Source: Gonatopus flavifemur (lineage: Eukaryota > Arthropoda > Insecta > Hymenoptera > Dryinidae). From it: a DNA stretch of 64,000 nt. The notes beneath the pieces are model-generated. The model had not been told where the DNA came from and did not search any database. It worked only from the letters and a program-made list of their open reading frames with translations. Of the stretch, positions 46,617 to 58,499 are shown one piece after another (the first letter of the stretch is position 1; each line of letters starts with the position of its first letter). The position numbers were made by a program, and so were the translations under genes. The stretch is from contig JAFFJZ010000004.1 in assembly GCA_018340375.1 (NCBI GenBank), forward strand, positions 28,680,001 to 28,744,000. Direction: 5' to 3'.

Positions 46617-47494
46617 TGATATTTTGCGTCTTCGTGCACTTCTGTGTTTACTTCTTAAATTGCGCTACTTTTTGTAAGAGATGTTAACTTGAAGTTTTTA
46701 TTCATTTTCTTCTACTTCTACGATCATCTGTCATTGACATTACGCGCGATTTATGTTCCACGTTTTTCAGAGCAGACGCTTCAAGCTTCCACATGAGCCT
46801 ATGAAATAAATTCTAGACAAGGAACAACGTTCGTTTCACAAAAATACCTCAAATACACTTCAAATTAATAGAAATTGTTGTTAATACATAAAAATTTGAA
46901 GAACAAAAGTCCAGTTTCTTTCTGTAAAACCGCGTGTCACATGACACAATCTATGGATTTCCTATTCTCAATGTAATAATAAATCAATTTGCTGTAAGGA
47001 TAATTAAGATATTAGAAGCTGTTTGCTGTAATACGCTTGAAAGCGGAAATGCAAAAGTTTGGAAAAACCACATCGAAACTAATGATTTTTATGATTTCAT
47101 TTACATGTCTTCATTCATTTTTGCTTGAAAAATTGTAAAGCACATTCATAAGCCATACCATTTTATGATTTCAAAAGCTCAATATTTCGAATACGCATAA
47201 GAAAAAAGAAATCAATAAATCACAATTTTAAATCTAGAAGCAAAAATCAGATGAATGTAATAATTTTTCACAGATGCAACGTCATTGCATTTTATAATAA
47301 GCGATCGTTCTGTTTGTATCAATTTGATGTTTCGAAGACACATAAAAAATAATGAAGAAAAATAATATCTCATATAAGCGCTATAATAAAAAGATAGTAA
47401 GATAAACAGAGAAACAAATCTATAGATTTATCCAAAATAAGCTAGAAACTATAGAATTATGACTACTGGAATTTGATTTATCAATTGAAAATAC
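46617..47494. other. intron DNA flanking the linker exon, apparently single copy
   Basis: An AT-rich segment without inverted repeats that I can see, downstream of the GTATTT donor of the exon at 47495. Confidence 0.5.
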
Positions 47495-47761
47495 CTTCTG
47501 AATTATGAGCACAATAGTCTTTTGGAGATCGAGGCCTTAGTTTAGGAATTTGTGTACATGTACTTTGTCTTACAACTGTAGATTGCGAACTACCGGAGTT
47601 TTTATCATTCTGATTTGTACTTAATAGAGTATGATTTGTTTGTAATGAGTATATATTGCGTCGGACCCTCAGATTTTTTCCTGGATGATCGTTGTCCATT
47701 TTATTTCCAGACACATGACATTTATTCTCGATATCCAGGTTTTTCAGCTCACATACATTCA
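47495..47761 (-). CDS. spas: spastin exon: linker between MIT and microtubule-binding region
   Basis: This open exon has 88 full codons plus split codons at both ends. It is rich in Asn, Ser, Lys and Arg, with pieces such as KMDNDHPGKNLRVRRNIY and VVRQSTCTQIPKLRPRSP. The acceptor is TTTCATTTTGTAG and the donor is AAG followed by GTATTT. Its entry phase fits the MIT exon and its exit phase fits the exon at 28541-28896, which is the main reason for calling it. The matching region of spastin is poorly conserved and basic, consistent with the low-complexity, positively charged content. I cannot confirm it by a conserved motif, and it might be alternatively spliced, as the linker exon of human spastin is. 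It lies in an island of DNA that looks free of repeats. Confidence 0.72.
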
Positions 47762-48210
47762 CTACAAAATGAAAGAAAACATACTCCTACCATGCTATAT
47801 TACATCTATTTTAATCAAAATGGGAGGAGAAAGAGATAAATATTCGGAAACATTTAGGGAAAATTATTCATATATTCGTATTGGAGGGAAAAATATTTCG
47901 TACACCCAACTGCATAACCCACTGAGTACGTGTCTGAAAGATTTTTAACGTCCATTCTTCATAGCATCTAGCCAAAGTCTCAAAGATATTCATTGAAAAC
48001 AATATATCAAAGATGTTATAAAGAGCACACGTTTTATCTAGGGGGGAGGGATTAGAAGCGGCGAGAATAGCCATATGATTCAATAAAGCACATCACTCTC
48101 CGATACAATTCAACTTTGAATCGTTCGACAATATTATTTTATCGATTCAATGATCAAAATTACTTCTGGTTAAAAACAGCAATACCAAAACAATCTGTTA
48201 AATAACCCCA
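47762..48210. other. intron DNA upstream of the linker exon
   Basis: It contains the polypyrimidine tract TTTTCTTTCATTTTGTAG (minus strand) of the acceptor. Nothing else is recognised. Confidence 0.5.
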
Positions 48211-48480
48211 TACACTGAGAAAACAGATATCTTGAAAAATACCATAATTTATGGATTTTCAGCGCTGGTCTGACCCGAGTCGGAATATTCACTTGCATGA
48301 ATCTCTAAAAGTACCATAATTTCTTGGACTTTTTGAAATAAGTATGGTACCTTCCGTATGAAAGTCCAAGACATTATGGTACTTTTAGAGGTTTTCTCAG
48401 GTAAATATTTAGACTCGGTCAGACCAGCGCAGAAAATCCATAAATTATGGTACTTTTTAAGATACCTTTTTCTCCGTGTA
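48211..48480. mobile_element. 270-bp MITE, CACTGAGAAAA / CACGGAGAAAA ends
   Basis: The arms of about 120 bp are inverse copies sharing TACCATAATTTATGGATTTT, GCGCTGGTCTGACC and CTCTAAAAGTACCATAAT. TA is at both borders. One end reads CACTGAG and the other CACGGAG, linking the two spellings as one family. Confidence 0.93.
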
Positions 48481-48745
48481 CAGCACATGAGTTCCCGCAA
48501 AGAGTTCTCGTTATGCTAATCAATATGTATTCATTACGAATATTTTGAATTCAAAATGAACTCTTAATGAACAACTTGGTGTTCAGAAACAATTCATATC
48601 GAGATCTCATAATGAATTCTGCGGGTGCAATACGTTTTCATTTTGAATTCAAAATATCCGTAATGAACACATATTGATCAGCATCACGGGGACTATTTAA
48701 CAGTCTTTATAAATTCAGATTGATCATTTGTGCGGGCTAGGACTC
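48481..48745. repeat. dispersed repeat, CAGCACAAGAGTTC family, copy 2
   Basis: Similar to 22440-22700 in the same orientation; it directly abuts the MITE ending at 48480. Confidence 0.85.
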
Positions 48746-49187
48746 GTCTGAACGAATCAATTGCGAACAAGGCTTCTGCTTTCGGCGCTTTTAATCCTAT
48801 ATATATATATGATTGGATGGGAGAAAATCTTTGATTCTGTGAAAATTATACTTCTTAAGGTTGTTTATTCGATGATTGGTTTGGAGGGTAGAAGTTGTAA
48901 ATACGAACATTATTGATCTGAAAGAATACAACATGGAAAGAATAAGACATGGTCCATGGCAATTATGTGGATTGCGTGTTTCGATACATTGCAATGTGAT
49001 GAATGTTTAAAGTGAGTACAGATATTTGAAATATAAAATCAGTTAGCATAATGAATTGATTGGAGACTTCGAAACTGGAAAAATCTACTGTGATGAAAAA
49101 TGTAGGAATTGTTCAATTTTCATACAACGTGATTGATAATTTGACAATTCAATTTTCGATAATCTGATCGAATAATCGGGAGGTTTT
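48746..49187. other. intron DNA, (TA)n tract at 48799
   Basis: A short TA repeat and otherwise AT-rich DNA with no recognised feature. Confidence 0.5.
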
Positions 49188-49732
49188 ACCCGGAAAAAAA
49201 TGATTGGGTCTGATCGGATTCCATCACATGCAATTGGATCTGTTCACATTCAATTAGACCTAGACAGATTTGATAGGACATGAACTCAATTCCACAAATA
49301 TTGATTTCTTCGTATAAATAGATCCCTTCGGATCTGATCGGATCTGATCAGATCTAATAGGATCCAATTAGATCCGACATGAAGTCTGATCAGATCTGGT
49401 CGAATCTGGCAGTACGTGGACTTAGTTCTACAAATATTCATCTCTTCGTATGGACAAATCCGATCTCTGGTGAAAATCTAGAAGTGAAGGAAGCGGGTAT
49501 GGAAGCAAATGAAGCGTGAAAATGTTCTAATTCCCCCTACATTACGCCTTAATGATTCTTTGTTAAGCTTAGGTGATTCTTAGCTCACGTTTTCGTCACG
49601 CTCCAACGCTTCACTTTCATCAAGGACCAGATCTGATGGAATATGGACTTTGTTTCAAAAATATTCATCTTTTGGTATATTCCCGGAAAAAGAGGTTTGT
49701 ACTGATCAGATCCAATCATTTTTTCCCGAGTA
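49188..49732. mobile_element. element with CCCGGAAAAAAATGATTGG ends and GATC-rich body
   Basis: CCCGGAAAAAAATGATTGGG at 49190 and the inverse CCAATCATTTTTTCCCGAG at 49712-49730 bracket about 540 bp. Irregular GGATCTGATC units fill 49200-49450. A piece at 49475-49620 (GTGAAGGAAGCGG ... CGCTCCAACGCTTCAC) is itself an inverted repeat, with relatives at 15985-16030 and 23035-23110. Confidence 0.78.
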
Positions 49733-50480
49733 TATGGATGAGGAATAAGCGGTTAAGATCGATTGTACATGAATTGCATTTTGCCCAAAATTTGTGGTCA
49801 GATTTAAAAACCAAACTAGAATGGAACATTGGTCAAATGAAGGTACCGAGTGCTCAATATTTGCATTGAAGATTCATCGCAAATATTACGAAGAGTGTTT
49901 TTATTTTCATGATTAATTCAATGATTTCTACTAAATTATTTTGAATGGTTGAGCTGAGATGAGTTTTCATTCGCGTATTTTTCAGACATTGCCGATTACA
50001 ATATTATGCAGCGATATTTGATTTCATAGATAATGGAACTCCTTCGTATCGGACCACATGACACACGACATTTGTGAAGTGATTCTTTCTTCTTTTCGGT
50101 TGGATATATCTGCTGGGTTCGTTGGACAAGTTTTGGAGATGAGAGAATATGTCCAGAAGAATGTGTTATAAACAAGATTGGGATCAGAAAAATTGGTCCG
50201 TTTGTTTCAAATCTCCAACCACTCTCAAAAAGTGATGTCCATCAGGGTGGGCCAGCCTCGTCTGACTTATGCAGTTTCCCCTAGAAATCCGGTTTTCACA
50301 TTATTGAAGCTGAAATCCCTAAGAAATCCAGATGCCGATTACATGGATTTGGCCAAATCCCAACCTCGAAATATCAATGTTATAAAATATGGTTTCGTGA
50401 AGAAAATGAAAGATATTATTATTTGTCATTTTTTCTTGAATTTTTGCACTTAATGCTTTGTTTTCACAAAATTGATAGGC
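49733..50480. other. intron DNA left of the large palindrome
   Basis: No gene is recognised. The 91-residue frame at 50178-50453 has no known motif. Confidence 0.45.
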
Positions 50481-52596
50481 CAATTGAGGCTCTGGATGCA
50501 ATAACCAGGCGAGCGCTCGAACTCGTTTCAGGTCTGACACGGGAGACCAGCAAAACGAGAAAAAAAAAAATTCGTCGAAATGAAAAATAAAAAAATATAG
50601 CCTGTTAGAACTCATTAAGACACACGTTTTCCCCATAAAAAAATCTTTTCTATCATCAATAGTTTGTGAGATAAAAATTGAAAATTTTTCATTTCCTCAA
50701 AATCAATACAATTCAAATGATATATTGCGATTACTCGGCGAGAAGTCATGGGAATGACTTGAAATTTAGTATACGCCTTTATCATTGATCCCCAAAGACA
50801 ACTAGTGAGTGAAAGTTGTCAAAATATTTCATCATTCGATGAATATTTAATAATAAACAAATGCTTTCGAGAACACGCGATTGCTAGGTTCCACGGAAAA
50901 AAGTGTCGAGGGAATTTTCGATTTGAGAAAACTCAAAGCGACAAAGTTGTTCATCGATGTTCGAAGAAGTTTTCCTGAAATTTTCAGATCAATCGAGTGA
51001 AAAATCTGGGAGTTTTTGAACAATGTTTACGGTGCCGCGGCTCGCTTACCGTCACGACAATGCTATGAGAGCCTGGATGCAATAACCGGGCGAGCGCTCG
51101 AACTGAGGTGAAAGTATTGTCCAAGCTGTGGGAAAAATACTGGGAGATAGGTCTTGGAAAATCAATTCAAGTCTCTTGTAATGTTTTTATCCTATGACCG
51201 ATAGTTTTTGAGAGAAAAAAATAAAAATTACCCATTGTTTTAGAACAAAAATCAATGTTTTTCAACATTGAACTCGTTCTGACTCTGTCATTTTTCAACG
51301 TATTAGGATGAATCTTACGTATTCTGATTCGTAAGACTTCCCCGAAGTCGACAATGTCGAAACGATGTTTTGCATGATTTGCATTAAAAAAGCGTGCAAT
51401 GCTTTGCATCAAACGTTATAAACAATTCAATTGTTCATAACGTTTTTATGGGCAAACTGTTCACTTTGGAGAAAAATCGTCTTGACAAAAACACAACATG
51501 TTTGTTACACAACATGTTTGTTAGTTACACAACATGTTTGTTACGTGCAAAACTTATCTTTCACAAGATGAGAAACTCTTTTTGTCAAGACGATTTTTCT
51601 CCAAAGTGAACAGTTTGCCCATAAAAACGTTATGAACAATTGAATTGTTTATAACGTTTGATGCAAAGCATTGCACGCTTTTTTAATGCAAATCATGCAA
51701 AACATCGTTTCGACATTGTCGACTTCGGGGAAGTCTTACGAATCAGAATACGTAAGATTCATCCTAATACGTTGAAAAATGACAGAGTCAGAACGAGTTC
51801 AATGTTGAAAAACATTGATTTTTGTTCTAAAACAATGGGTAATTTTTATTTTTTTCTCTCAAAAACTATCGGTCATAGGATAAAAACATTACAAGAGACC
51901 TGAATTGATTTTCCAAGACCTATCTCCCAGTATTTTTCCCACAGCTTGGACAATACTTTCACCTCAGTTCGAGCGCTCGCGCGGTTATTGCATCCAGGCT
52001 CTCATAGCATTGTCGTGACGGTAAGCGAGCCGCGGCACCGTAAACATTGTTCAAAAACTCCCAGATTTTTCACACGATTGATCTGAAAATTTCAGGAAAA
52101 CTTCTTCGAACATCGATGAACAACTTTGTCGCTTTGAGTTTTCTCAAATCGAAAATTCCCTCGACACTTTTTTCACTGGGAACCTAGCAATCGCGTGTTC
52201 TCGAAAGCATTTGTTTATTATTAAATATTCATCGAATGATGAAATATTTTGACAACTTTCACTCACTAGTTGTCTTTGGGGATCAATGATAAAGGCGTAT
52301 ACTAAATTTCAAGTCATTCCCATGACTTCTCGCCGAGTAATCGCAATATATAATTTGAATTGTATTGATTTTGAGGAAATGAAAAATTTTCAATTTTCAA
52401 TTTTTATCTCACAAACTATTGATGATAGAAAAGATTTTTCTATGGGGAAAACGTGTGTCTTAATGAGTTCTAACAGGCTATATTTTTTTATTTTTCATTT
52501 CGACGAATTTTTTTTTTTCTCGTTCTGCTGGTCTCCCGTGTCAGACCTAAAACGAGTTCGAGTGCTCGCCCGGTTATTGCATCCAGACCCTCAATT
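50481..52596. repeat. 2.1 kb near-perfect palindrome with 87-bp spacer
   Basis: The left arm (50481-51491) and right arm (51579-52596) are inverted copies of about 1 kb, differing by only a few substitutions and small gaps. The outermost shared sequence is CAATTGAG, followed by the motif GGATGCAATAACC(A/G)GGCGAG. That motif recurs inside each arm (51072 on the left, near 51990 on the right), so each arm is a block of about 580 bp plus an inner palindrome with similar ends. The 246-bp frame at 51167-51412 (minus) and its mirror at 51658-51903 (plus) give identical 81-residue translations, which reflects the palindrome and not a gene. It would be transcribed within the spastin intron. No transposase is visible. 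Confidence 0.97.
51491..51550. repeat. three tandem copies of ACACAACATGTTTGTTA at palindrome centre
   Basis: The spacer between the arms of the large palindrome contains three copies of ACACAACATGTTTGTTA (starting near 51491, 51508 and 51527). Each contains the self-complementary AACATGTT. The spacer is asymmetric, so the palindrome has a defined centre. Confidence 0.9.
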
Positions 52597-55385
52597 GCGG
52601 AACCCTCTACAAATTTTCATTCACTTTGTGAAAAAGAGTTCTAGAAAGTCAGAGAGGGCTGGGGTACTCTAGAATTTGAGTGGTTGTGAGTTTCTAAGCT
52701 CAAACCTTAGAATATCACTCTAAAAGAGCAGAAAAGCTCACTTTTGACTGGCTGAAGAGTGAAATCCCCCTCTAAAAATTTTAGAGAGTAGGCGGAAAGA
52801 ACAATGTTTTGTTTTTTTCGATTGCGATACCTCAAGAATGTTTCTTTTTCGAGCTGAGAACAATTCAAAAGACGAAATTTAAATCAAATAATATTCCCAG
52901 TCCGCGCACGGTAGTTGAAGTTTGAAAGTGGCTATATTTCACTAAATCAAGTTATTGTTAATTTTTCATAATTATTTAGCTGACCACAGACCAAATACGG
53001 TAAAATAAATTCGTATGAGAAGTTTGGGATATGTGGAACACAGAAAAAAAATCGAAACTGTCATTTAAACATGTATATGGGGCATTCCATGCTAGATTTA
53101 GTTGCCGAAAGGCTTGACCACTTCGATCTCCTTCAAATTTTTATGTACACTGGAAGAGATGGGAGCATAAAAATTACAATCTTTATTAACAGATTGATGA
53201 CATCGCACATCATAGAAGATAATCGCTCAAGATTAATTCAATACATTACTATTTAGAAAAACAAAATTATTATTTAAATAGGAATTCATTAAACTAATGT
53301 GGAGTAATTGCCTCAAAGCCGGCTCACCCATATAAGCAAACTACGCAGCTGCCGACGGCGGAAAAATTTAGGGGGCAGCGAAGTTTTAGAGAAAAACAAT
53401 TTTAAATCCTAAATTTGTAACCACAACTTAATGGGGCGTCGTCGTTCGAGAGTTTTCGCCTAGGGCGTCGCAATACCTAGAGCCGGCCCTGGATTATCTT
53501 TTATAATCCGCAATGTCTACAATGTGTTAATAATAATTGCAATTTTTACTCTTTTTTCTCTCAATGTGCAGTACCAGGACAGAAACCGGAGTTTTATGAT
53601 AATTTTTTAGACCCTTATCCCTAGCCAATCAAAAGATATGAGCTTTTCATGAAAGAAGACTTTCTTTCTTCATATGCTCATAACTTCGCAAGGAATTTCG
53701 AATCTTTCTCAATAGTTTTCTCTGAAAATGTGTATTTTTGAATGCTGTATATGAGAAAAAACAGTGGAAAACTATGGTGAGCGTTAATAATAGGCGTTGT
53801 CCATGTTTGTCATTGAAATTTTATTTTTGAAACTGAGTGTATCGATCCATTTTTTGACACAAACTATCTGAAATTCTACGGATTTTTACTCCAAGACAGT
53901 CATAGATATATGATTTGTTGTATGGAAAATTCAATTGTGGAAAATAATGTTTTTCAAGTCAAACAAGTTGAATTTTGTTTTTTGCATTTTCTTCAGGTAG
54001 ACGGTAAGAGACTTTCAGAAGTATCGCGATCGAAAAAACAAAAACATGTTTTGTCGGCCCACCCTAATACCCATTCCTTATTCTGATCAGTTCTACAACG
54101 TTCATAAAATCATATCCACCCGTGTCCAATATTGTCCAACTGCAGAAAGTTCCTTTTTGGAATCGTCCAGAGTGCTCTCAGTGGAACTCATTGATAATTC
54201 TTGATCCAATCCATGTTACGTCCAAATTTGTCCTTCTTTTTCCCGCGGGTTCTAAGGACATCTGATACATTCCCATGGTATCCAAAACTGGTCAATGATG
54301 TTTGAGCTGACTCTTCGGTGAACCCTCTAGCTGCAAACGTTGCAAATTCGCTACGTTTACTAAATCCACTTTTTTATAAATTCCAAAAGCATTTGGTTTT
54401 GAACATGATGATTAGGAATTTTTCTGGATTCCATTCGATGCGAAAAAAATTTTCTCATGCTCAATTGACGGTTTGGGGCCTCAAAACAGTTGAAAAAGGG
54501 AAAAGTTTGAAATTTTGTTTTTCACTGATTTTGGATTCCTTACATCATTTTTGATGTGAGGAGAAGGAGAAAAACATTTTTCCTCATTTGCTTCATGACT
54601 TAGTACTTAGAGGGTTAAGTATTCGTCACGTTGTGTCCTCAAACTTGATATCGGTGTCCATGGACGTCCAAGAGCCATCGAACATCGATCCGAAGAATGT
54701 CCAGAGATGTCCAAAATGACTAATGAAGTCGAATCGAAACCGGGTTGATTCTTTTCGATTTTCAAACCGATCCACGTTACGTAACACGTGCACTCCTCTA
54801 TCCCGCGAGATCCAAGAATGTCTGAAACGATCCTACAGTATCTGAAATTGGTCCAGCTGTGTGTAAACTGATTCTTCGTATGTGGAGTCCTTGTCCCGAT
54901 ATGTCCTCAGACCGTATTCGTGATTTTCGAGGTCTATTAAGCTATCTAGCTATTTCCATTTAACTGCAATTGGACCAACTGAATCTTTTTTTGCTCATTG
55001 TTTGCAATAATTTGGCGTAAGAATGGATTTTTTGCTTCAGCCGTTACCAAGATACAGTGAGTTACATAGGTTAGGTATCAAGCTATCAAGAAATCGAAAA
55101 ATGGCACGAATGGGATGTTGTGGGGAAAAAAAGTTTACGTGCGATTTTTTTGCTATTTTTTTTGCTACGTGATTTTTTTCCATTTCAAAGGTTTTGTTTC
55201 AAAATTTTTGTGTTTCATTTTTTGAAATTTTTATGAAACTTACTCTTTACGCGACAGTGCAGTGCAGGAGGTTCAGAAAGATCAGGAAAATTGATGAATT
55301 AGCTGAATCTTCCATAATTCGCCATAAGCATTGATTTTTTTCCTTTGGCCGTTACCGAAATACGGTGAGTTGCAAATGTTAGGTA
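52597..55385. other. intron DNA with duplicated segments
   Basis: Segments near 54185-54320 and 54740-54890 are diverged direct repeats (CCATGTTACGT / CCACGTTACGT, TCCCGCGxG, CTGATTCTTCG). Segments near 55025-55085 and 55340-55385 share GCCGTTACC, ATACxGTGAGTT and GTTAGGTAT. No gene is seen. Confidence 0.55.
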
Positions 55386-55730
55386 TTAGAGACACTCAAG
55401 CATCAGCCCCAGCAGAAATCACTCTAGTAATTCTCTAGGCCTTGCAAGACCTCACCAGGCCCTTGTGAGGGACTTGCAAGGGCTCGTAAGGCCTTGTAAT
55501 CGCCTAGAGAATGACTAGAGTGATTTCTACTGGAGAGGAGAAGCGGGTAAAATTTTGCGCCAACTTTTGTGATAAATTACTTGATAAAATTGAATCTAAA
55601 ATCGATAGTAATTAAGTACTATACATCCCTGAGATTGGACTCTGAATATCAATTTAGGTTTCTTCATAGTTTGCAAGTATTGCCAAACAAAATTACATAA
55701 AATTGTTGACAGTTGGAGGTTATAACTTTT
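55386..55730. repeat. copy of the GACACTCAAG foldback arm
   Basis: The segment 55540-55730 is an inverse copy of 60061-60275, sharing AAATTTTGCGCCA-like, ATAAATTACTTGATAAAATT and GTTTGCAAGTATTGCCAAAC. A small hairpin of GGCCTTGCAAG and CTTGTGAGGGA units lies at 55430-55520. The truncated LINE abuts it. Confidence 0.75.
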
Positions 55731-55745
55731 CATCATCATCATCAT
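55731..55745 (-). repeat. (ATG)n 3' tail of the truncated LINE
   Basis: Five CAT units on the plus strand (ATG on the coding strand) follow a short 3' segment after the reverse-transcriptase stop. A trinucleotide tail in place of poly(A) is typical of several non-LTR families. It fixes the 3' end of the insertion at about 55731. Confidence 0.7.
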
Positions 55746-55758
55746 GAAGTAATCAGTC

Positions 55759-56250
55759 TTATGACTGGTTTGATGAAATCCTCCAACCCTGTCTATTATC
55801 CGCTAACCGCTTAATTTCTACATATCTACGACAACCCTTATCTTGTATAATTTGCTTCATATAACTTAATCTAGGTCTACCTCTTCGAGTTTTACCATTC
55901 ATTGTCCCTTCCAATATTGTTTCCAATAAGCTGTCATGCCTCAATGTGTGCCCTATCAGATTACTTCTTCTTTTCACGACCTGTCTCAAGAGACTTCTTT
56001 TTTCAGTGACCTTCTCAAGTACTTCTTCATTTCTTACTTTCTCTATCCACTTTATTCTAAGCATCCTTCTATAACACCACATTTCAAAAGCTTCGAGTCT
56101 TCGTTGGTTCGTTTTTCCAATTGTCCAAGTTTCGCAACCATATAATGCTGTGCTCCAAAATTGGGCCGATAACCCATCAAGGACAATAATGAATTTCCTG
56201 ATTCCATTCTTCTCCGTAATTTTTTGTAGCTTTCGTCGAGTTCTTCCCAT
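55759..56250 (-). pseudogene. non-LTR retrotransposon reverse transcriptase, C-terminal fragment
   Basis: The open frame contains STALYGCETWTIGKTNQRRL, EAFEMWCYRRMLRIKW, NEEVLEKVTEKRSLLRQV and GKTRRGRPRLS. This string of motifs lies after the polymerase domain in many insect endonuclease-reverse transcriptase (LINE) proteins. The endonuclease and catalytic palm domains are absent, so it is a 5'-truncated, dead copy, as is common for LINEs. The start of the frame is arbitrary; homology probably begins near 56150. It lies in the same orientation as spastin, in the intron between the MIT exon and the linker exon. Confidence 0.85.
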
Positions 56251-58328
56251 GGGCTCAATTCACTTGAATTTTTCCGTGCATTAATAAGCAGAGATTGTGG
56301 GAATATCATAAATCTTTCCTTTCGGAGCATGATTCGATCAGCAGTTTTGGAATGACAATTCTGTACAATCAGTTCCAACCGGTGAATCCTCAAAATTATC
56401 AACTTCACACAATGATATCGTTTCGAAATAATGCAATGATTTTATAATGTCAAGAATATATTTCAGTATTGGAATAATACTTGTTTTCATTTTGTTCCAA
56501 TACAAATTGTGTTACATCACGCATATTTTTTTTCTTTCTTCATACATAAATTTTCAAATCAAAATCATCCTGTTAATCATCAAAAACATGACTCATTGCT
56601 CAATAATGGTAACCAACAGTTTCCATCGACTGCTTAGAATGTTTATACTAAAAGCAATATGGAAGTCATAATTATTATGAAAATATTTTCAATTATCATT
56701 ACTCTTTTATTCCATACAGTACTTAGAAAGATAAGAGAATAAATAATCAAACCTCAATTTAAGAACCTCGAATTCTAAATTCAAACCACTCGCACAATTT
56801 TGATCATGGTCTCAATTTTCATGTAATTTATAATACAAGAATTTCGTGAAATTAATTAAATATTAAAAAAAAATGCAATATTCGTCAACGCAAAATTGAT
56901 AAAAGAATGAAAAGTACAAACCATACAAAATAATAACAAAATCAAGCTCAGTACAAAAAACATATTCCTGTAGCTTTCAATTGATCTAAGATATGCGTAT
57001 GCCATCATTTCGAATATTCATTCAGAAACTGGTATGCTTCATTTCCGCTAATGTCAGTGTGAAAAATATTGATATTCCTTCTGTCATAATTTATGCTTGA
57101 ATCAAGTTCGGAAAACTTAATTCGAGCATAAAATTTCTGAAGAGCGCTGACGTTATTTATTTATTTATTGATATGCTTGGAAATATATTTTGTTGTTTTG
57201 AATCTGAGCATACCATTTTCTCAGTGATTCATCAGCGATATCTAAATTTCGAAAGTCAAAAGAGAAAACTTCACATGCGTTATTTTACAGTATTGAATAC
57301 GACTTGTCTTCCTTTTGTTTTTCTTTTACTGTGAATTTAGTCACCGAATGGATACTTATAATCGCAACGTGTTCAATTTATACAAGTATAATAGATCTAA
57401 ATTGAATGATGTTGTACAAACAAAAACAAAAGAGTTATAAACTCACAGATTATTGTATGAAAATTCAAATTTTCAGATAAATATGATTGCAATAATTCAA
57501 TAAAAATACACCATTTGTGCCTGGCTGAAGTACCATGATTTTACGACGTTTTTAATCCCATTTGGAAGTATTGATTCAACGGTAACAAAATCAAAAAATC
57601 ATATTCGAAGACGCGTTATAACGTTATGTTTGCATATCTGTTTTGTGAAATTTCGTTTGCTTTTTAGAAGAATGCTTCAATTTCAGGATATACTTACGTA
57701 GAATGACAGACATACTCAGGGAAGATTGAACTAAAATCTCACACAGTTCATAATTTCACGCTCAATCATCAAGTAATTGGCTTATAATTCCCAAGACTAT
57801 TTTTGCAGGAAAAGAGGATTTCAAAAATTTATAAAACTCACCTATTTTCATGTTATTTAAAAATCTTTGAGTTGAGACCTTTCTTCTGCAAAAATACAGT
57901 CTACTAAGAAGACGTATCTTGGATATTTATATAATTTTGCGAATCCAAATCCATCGCCGTGACAATTCTGTTAATTGAGAAGAACTTTAGAAACATTTGA
58001 TAACGGATAACCCAATGTATTCATATGTCAATGATCTGCATCGAATCAATACTCCCATTTAAAAACGTCATAATATTAGTGATGATTCAAGCCCATTCAT
58101 GTGCACTCAAATTACGAAATTACAATATTCATTTCAAATATTGCAACCGTCCGATAGAAAAAAACCGGAAACACTCAAGAAAATACCATATTTGAGCACA
58201 CGTGAATTTTTTCTTTACCACACTTTATGCAAAATGTATTCCATTCAGATATATTATTTTTTCAAGCAACATTACACCAGCGTATTGGAATAATAAAAAG
58301 GAATGAAAATAATTGGATTCATACGAAC
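56251..58328. other. intron DNA between the LINE fragment and the MIT exon
   Basis: An AT-rich segment that appears single copy. No open frame with recognisable motifs and no long inverted repeat was seen. Confidence 0.5.
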
Positions 58329-58499
58329 CAAGAAAATCAAGTCTGTCTTTAGCCATTGCCAAATTCGTACGCATTTTGTCGTGAAGTCTTTGTGCACGTT
58401 CCCAAACTTCTCCTTGACCACCATGACATTCTACTGCTATACCCTTTTCTAATTCTCCAATTCCTTTTTTGTACAGCTCAATTGCCATTTCTTTTTGTC
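58329..58499 (-). CDS. spas: spastin exon: second part of MIT domain
   Basis: The exon encodes about 57 residues, beginning [20 protein letters not shown] and ending MAKDRLDFL. This is the second and third helix of the MIT (microtubule-interacting and trafficking) domain of spastin, which in relatives recruits ESCRT-III proteins and helps target the enzyme. The acceptor is TTCCCAAG and the donor GTTCGT. The exon starts with two bases of a Gly codon and ends with one base, which matches the next exon. In human spastin the second exon also starts at GQKE, so the intron position is conserved. The first helix (usually reading like AFEYISKALKIDE) must lie on an upstream exon that I did not find. 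The Met inside this exon is not the translation start. Confidence 0.92.

Larger units (their letters stand above)
14042..58499 (-). other. spas: spastin gene, partial (six coding exons, 5' exon missing)
   Basis: This is the span of the recognisable part of an insect spastin orthologue. Spastin is a hexameric AAA ATPase that binds microtubules through its MIT and microtubule-binding regions and severs them by pulling tubulin tails through its central pore. The six exons run right to left and supply about 1.6 kb of coding sequence (about 533 residues). Human spastin has 616 residues and the Drosophila protein is longer, so roughly the first 80-200 residues are missing. Exon phases match at every junction. 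The first recognised exon begins with the second and third bases of a Gly codon, so another coding exon must lie upstream (to the right). I scanned 58500-64000 for the missing start of the MIT domain and did not find it. The introns are swollen by transposable elements, two of which carry transposase genes in the same orientation as spastin. Confidence 0.93.

Noticed and set aside
51167..51903. Two identical 81-residue frames on opposite strands, considered as a duplicated gene pair
   Set aside because: They are mirror images created by the 2.1 kb palindrome, have no recognisable domain, and the neighbouring frames are shared in the same way.
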